The notes under the pieces are model-generated. The model saw only the letters and a program-made list of their open reading frames with translations, was not told where the DNA came from and searched no databases. From Clostridiales bacterium (GTDB lineage Bacteria; Bacillota; Clostridia; Christensenellales; CAG-138), in the NCBI GenBank assembly GCA_004554165.1, contig SFNQ01000045.1, forward strand, positions 1-15,597: DNA of 15,597 nt, written 5' to 3'. Below, piece after piece: positions 12,565-15,597 of the stretch; position 1 is the stretch's first letter; the number at the start of each line of letters is the position of its first letter. A program made the position numbers and the translations under genes.

Positions 12565-13777
12565 CGATACTCCTTCCGGCCAGCGCGCCCGTTGACCATG
12601 CAATTTGCAGATTATATCCGCCCGTGAGCGCATCCACATCCAGCACCTCGCCTGCAAAGTACAGGCCGCGCATCCGCTTTGACTCCATGGTGGAGCTCAT
12701 GACCTCCGAAACCTTCACGCCGCCGCGCGTTACCACCGCCTCCGCAAGAGGCCGGGCGCCGCGGACGGTCAGCGGGAGCTGCCTGAGTGTTTCTAAAAGC
12801 CTGCGCCTGTCATTCTTCTGGAACACGCTGACCGGCGTTGCGGGGTCAATCTTTGCCTGCTCCAGCACCGTCAGCAGCAGCCGCGCGGGCAGCAGCGCAT
12901 GCAGCGCGCCCTGCACGGTCTTTTGCCGGTTCCCGTCCAGATCGCGCAGCAGCCTTGCGTCCAGCTGGGCCTCATCCAGCGCGGGCTTCAAATCGATCGC
13001 GAGCCGCACGCCCGCAGGCTCCTCCGCAATCAGTGAGGACAGGGTCAGCGTCAGCGGCCCGGACAGGCCAAAGTGCGTCAGCAGCAGCTCCCCCTGCTGG
13101 CAAAAGAGCTTCTTCTTCCCGCGCCAGGCCGTAAGGCCCACGTTTTTCAGCGTCAGCCCGGACAGGGCAAAGGGCCAGTCCTCCTCCGTTTCCAGCGGGA
13201 CCAGCGCGGGCCGCGGCGGCAGCGCCGTATGCCCTGCGGCCTCCGCGAAACGGTAGCCGTCGCCCGTGGAACCGGTTTGCGGATAGCTTGCGCCGCCGGT
13301 GGCGACGATAACCGCGTCAAAGGGGCGCTCTTCTCCGCCCACGCGCAGACCGCGCACCGCCCCGTCCGCAAAAGCCAGCGCTTCCACCCGCGCGTTCAGC
13401 AGCACGGTCACGCCGCTGCCGCGCACATGGCGTTCCAGCGCCCTGAGGATGTCGCTGGACTTGTCGGATGCGGGGAACACCCGCCCGCCGCGCTCCGTCT
13501 TCAGCGGTACGCCAAGCGAAAGGAGCAGCCGCTGCATGTCCTCATTGTCAAAGGCGGAAAAGGCGCTGTACAGAAAACGGGGGTTGTGCGTCACTGCGGC
13601 AAAAAAGCCGTCCCGATCCGCAGCGTTGGTAACGTTGCAGCGGCCCTTGCCGGTGATATACAGCTTTTTGCCCAGCTTTTCGTTCCGCTCAAACAGGCTG
13701 ACCGCATGCCCGCCCTGCGCAGCCTCCGCCGCGGCCAGCATGCCTGCCGCGCCGCCGCCGATGACCGCGACCCTCAT
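12557..13777 (-). CDS. BaiN/HI0933-family NAD(P)/FAD-dependent oxidoreductase
   Basis: The 406-residue flavoprotein has an amino-terminal Rossmann FAD site (VAVIGGGAAGMLAAAEAA, 3-20). The family block KLGKKLYITGKGRCNVTN (34-51), a second FAD motif VIVATGGASYPQTGSTGDGY (158-177), and a closing GLYFAGEVLDVDALTGGYNL (371-390) follow. This set defines the HI0933/BaiN family. BaiN in a gut Clostridium reduces bile-acid intermediates, but the copy next to cmk is widespread in Clostridia and is more likely a conserved gene of unknown substrate; older annotation calls it aminoacetone oxidase. Its ATG overlaps the stop of the regulator gene (ATGA), and its stop overlaps the GTG start of cmk. The family is firm, the reaction is not. 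Confidence 0.93.
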   Translation of the reverse strand: MRVAVIGGGAAGMLAAAEAAQGGHAVSLFERNEKLGKKLYITGKGRCNVTNAADRDGFFAAVTHNPRFLYSAFSAFDNEDMQRLLLSLGVPLKTERGGRVFPASDKSSDILRALERHVRGSGVTVLLNARVEALAFADGAVRGLRVGGEERPFDAVIVATGGASYPQTGSTGDGYRFAEAAGHTALPPRPALVPLETEEDWPFALSGLTLKNVGLTAWRGKKKLFCQQGELLLTHFGLSGPLTLTLSSLIAEEPAGVRLAIDLKPALDEAQLDARLLRDLDGNRQKTVQGALHALLPARLLLTVLEQAKIDPATPVSVFQKNDRRRLLETLRQLPLTVRGARPLAEAVVTRGGVKVSEVMSSTMESKRMRGLYFAGEVLDVDALTGGYNLQIAWSTGALAGRSIGG

Positions 13778-14646
13778 AGCGCCGTGCTCTGGGCCTGCGG
13801 GTCGGTCATATAGACGCCCTCCGCGCTCCAGATCTGCTCAAGCTGCGTCAGGTGCTGGTAGGCCTGCTCCTGCCGCGCAAGGCCGATGGCCGAAATGATC
13901 GCATTGATGAGCGACAGCGGCGCCACCAGCGAATCCGCAAAGGAGGCCATATCGCTTCTTGCGCACAGCGTATAATCCGCAAAGGCTGCGGAGGGCGAGG
14001 TGGGCAAATCCGTCAGGGAGATGACCGTCGCGCCCTGCTTTTTCGCATAGCGCATGGCGTCGATGGTGCGCACGCTGTAGCGCGGGAAGCTGATGCCGAA
14101 GCACACGTCCTCCGGCCCCAGGCGCACCATGCGCTCATAGATATCCTGCACCGCGCCGTTGACGAACATCACGTTGTCGCAGACAAAATCCAGATAATAG
14201 GTCAGAAACTGGGCCAGCGACATGGCGCTGCGGATGCCCAGAACATAGATGCGCCGCGCTTTGAGGATGGCCTCGATGGCGCCGCGGAAGCTCGCATTGT
14301 CGATCATATCGATGGTGGCGCGGATGTTGTTCATATCCGAGGTGAGCACGGTGCGGAGCAGCTCGTCCTGCGGGATCGAGGCCGCAAGGCGGATGCGCTG
14401 TACGCTGGTCAGTCTGTGACGGATCAGCTCCTGGAGCGCCTCTTGCAGGGCGGGATAGCCGTCCAGCCCGATGGAATAGGCAAAGCGCACCACCGTGGAT
14501 TCGCTGACGCCAACGGTTTCGCCCAGCTTTGCCGCGGTCATGAACGCCGCCTCGTCATAGGAATTCACAATATAATCCGCAATGCGCTTCTGCCCCTTGG
14601 AAAACTGCACACGGTTGTCCTCGATGAGCTTCATCAGGCCTTCCAT
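13774..14646 (-). CDS. MurR/RpiR-family transcriptional regulator
   Basis: The 290-residue protein has an amino-terminal helix-turn-helix of the RpiR type (1-75). LSES-like recognition is seen in LGETVGVSESTVVRFAYSIG (41-60), preceded by QKRIADYIV. A sugar-isomerase (SIS) domain spans about 128-255, with VLGIRSAMSLAQFL (135-148) and ISFPRYSVRTIDAMRYAKK (185-203). SIS domains of this family bind phosphosugars, so a sugar phosphate or amino-sugar phosphate effector is likely but unknown. The ATG at 14646 has GGAGAGGG upstream and overlaps the end of surE by 13 nt; an ATG four codons later is a possible alternative. It sits in an operon of housekeeping genes without sugar-metabolism neighbours, so it may act autogenously or elsewhere. 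Confidence 0.93.
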   Translation of the reverse strand: MEGLMKLIEDNRVQFSKGQKRIADYIVNSYDEAAFMTAAKLGETVGVSESTVVRFAYSIGLDGYPALQEALQELIRHRLTSVQRIRLAASIPQDELLRTVLTSDMNNIRATIDMIDNASFRGAIEAILKARRIYVLGIRSAMSLAQFLTYYLDFVCDNVMFVNGAVQDIYERMVRLGPEDVCFGISFPRYSVRTIDAMRYAKKQGATVISLTDLPTSPSAAFADYTLCARSDMASFADSLVAPLSLINAIISAIGLARQEQAYQHLTQLEQIWSAEGVYMTDPQAQSTAL

Positions 14647-15410
14647 GGTTCCCTCTCCTCCCAGTGGATGCGCATATCCCGCATGCTCGAATAACAGGTC
14701 AGGTCATAGCCCAGCGGCGTAATCGTCACATAGCCCTCGGTTGACCAGCGCTCGTCCACATCCGCGTCTCCCGCGTCCGTCAGGCGCTCCCGGGGCGACC
14801 AGTAATACCTGCGGCCCCGGGGGTCCTCCCGTTCGATGTATTTCAGGGTGTATTCCTCCACGCAGATGGGCGCCACCTTCACGCCCCGCAGCCGGGAAAA
14901 GGGAAGGTCCGGCACATTGACGTTCAAAAGCGTTCCAAAGGGCAGCGGGTGCGCCGAAAGATAGTCCGCCATATGGGCCGCAACCCGCGCAGCCGTGTCC
15001 AAATGCCGGGGTTCAAAGGAGCAGCAGGACATGGCAATGGCCTGATAGCCCAGCAGCGCGGCCTCATGCGCCGCAGCCACCGTGCCGGAATAGAGCACAT
15101 CCGTGCCCAGGTTATGGCCAAGATTGATGCCGGAGATGACCATATCCGGTTTCTCAAACAGATTGCCCAGCCCCAGCCGCACACAGTCCACGGGCGTACC
15201 CGTAACCGCGTAAGCGGGAATCTCCGGAAGCCCCGGCAGGCAATAGCGATCCGCCCGCAGGGGATCGAACAGGGTCATGGCGCGGCTGACCGCGCTCTGC
15301 TGCGTTGCGGGCGCGGAAACAAAGACCTCATGGCGCTTTGACAGCTCCGCCGCCAGCGCATGGATCCCCGCGGCCGTGATGCCGTCGTCGTTGCTGAGCA
15401 GTAATTTCAT
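14634..15410 (-). CDS. surE: 5'/3'-nucleotidase SurE
   Basis: The 258-residue protein matches SurE, a metal-dependent nucleotidase that dephosphorylates nucleoside 5'- and 3'-monophosphates. The metal-binding residues D8 and D9 (LLSNDDG), S39 (QQSAVSRAMT) and N96 (SGINLGHN) are all present. The GTDVLYSGTVAAAHEA segment (102-117) is also conserved. The ATG at 15410 has GGAG about 8 nt upstream. It is the first gene of the six-gene minus-strand operon and overlaps the regulator gene by 13 nt. A promoter with an extended -10 lies about 30 bp upstream. Confidence 0.95.
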   Translation of the reverse strand: MKLLLSNDDGITAAGIHALAAELSKRHEVFVSAPATQQSAVSRAMTLFDPLRADRYCLPGLPEIPAYAVTGTPVDCVRLGLGNLFEKPDMVISGINLGHNLGTDVLYSGTVAAAHEAALLGYQAIAMSCCSFEPRHLDTAARVAAHMADYLSAHPLPFGTLLNVNVPDLPFSRLRGVKVAPICVEEYTLKYIEREDPRGRRYYWSPRERLTDAGDADVDERWSTEGYVTITPLGYDLTCYSSMRDMRIHWEEREPWKA

Positions 15411-15440
15411 GCAGGAACTCCATCATAAAAGAATGGTTCC

Positions 15441-15449
15441 AGTATACCA
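15441..15449 (-). promoter_or_regulatory. Extended -10 promoter of the surE operon
   Basis: On the minus strand TGGTATACT (15441-15449) is a TGN-extended -10 box. The start point would be near 15434, leaving a leader of about 24 nt that includes the surE ribosome binding site. No good -35 box is seen at 16-18 bp, in keeping with extended -10 promoters. The surrounding DNA is much more AT-rich than the genes. Confidence 0.6.
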
Positions 15450-15472
15450 TTTTCTTTAAAATAAGGGAAGAG

Positions 15473-15500
15473 ATGCAGGAAGATTTCACAATTCCTGCAT
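15473..15500. promoter_or_regulatory. 9-bp perfect inverted repeat upstream of surE, possible operator
   Basis: ATGCAGGAA (15473-15481) and TTCCTGCAT (15492-15500) are exact reverse complements separated by 10 bp. Their centres are about two helical turns apart, as expected for a dimeric regulator. They lie some 25-60 bp upstream of the -10 box. No T-run follows on either strand, so it is not a terminator. The MurR/RpiR-type regulator encoded in the operon is the natural candidate to bind here, but this is inference. Confidence 0.4.
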
Positions 15501-15597
15501 GTAGGATTACAATACATCTTGGACAGAGGGGGGAGAAAAAGGGAGAAGGATTTGCACAGATCGGTTATGGTAGGTTTGTCAGAAAACAAAGACCGAA

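Noticed and set aside
11287..12627. A 446-codon plus-strand frame
   Set aside because: It is antisense to plsC and cmk, both of which have intact catalytic motifs.
12557..13777. Bile-acid dehydroxylation (bai) gene cluster, from the BaiN-like flavoprotein
   Set aside because: No other bai genes are present, and the gene sits in a conserved cmk-plsC-ispH-rpsA setting, so bile acid activity cannot be claimed.

Overview
The window looks like chromosome from a GC-rich member of the Bacillota (class Clostridia). Three things point there: an IspH reductase fused to ribosomal protein S1, a lysine riboswitch in front of an NhaC-type carrier, and strong AGGAGG-type ribosome binding sites with consensus sigma-A promoters. 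I cannot name a genus. All identifications come from reading motifs by eye; no database search was run.

Left part (1-3334). A 25-bp perfect inverted repeat enclosing a rho-independent terminator (75-184) sits at the edge. Next, all on the minus strand, come a YoaP-type acetyltransferase (239-988), an NhaC-superfamily carrier (1168-2688) and rpmB (3078-3269). The carrier has a complete regulatory leader: a TTGACA-17-TATAAA promoter, a lysine riboswitch aptamer and an intrinsic terminator before the start codon. It is therefore best read as a lysine transporter rather than a sodium/proton antiporter.

Middle part (3370-8456). trmL (minus) diverges from a large VanW-domain cell-surface protein (plus). 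A 428-bp GC-rich, hairpin-rich gap follows. A VanZ-like membrane protein (minus) then diverges from an alanine-type amino acid:cation symporter (plus), with only 16 bp between their start codons. trmL and the VanZ-like gene both appear to have leaderless transcripts: each has an extended -10 box exactly 6 nt before its ATG. A small NTF2/SnoaL-like gene on the minus strand has a strong terminator just upstream of it.

Right part (8457-15597). After a 192-bp palindrome-bounded repeat (8692-8883) comes a compact minus-strand operon. In transcription order it is surE, an rpiR-type regulator, a BaiN/HI0933 flavoprotein, cmk, plsC and the ispH-rpsA fusion. Spacing between genes is from a 13-nt overlap to about 8 nt, with ATGA-style and GTG/TAA overlaps, so the genes are probably translationally coupled. 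The operon joins nucleotide dephosphorylation, CMP/dCMP phosphorylation, phospholipid acylation, isoprenoid precursor synthesis and translation initiation. A promoter with an extended -10 and a 9-bp inverted repeat lie upstream of surE.

I found no CRISPR array, tRNA, rRNA, transposase or phage gene, and no convincing wholly new multi-gene system. The most interesting points are the leaderless and divergent promoter architecture, the internal start site inside the IspH-S1 fusion, the structured intergenic repeats, and the riboswitch-based reassignment of the NhaC-like carrier.
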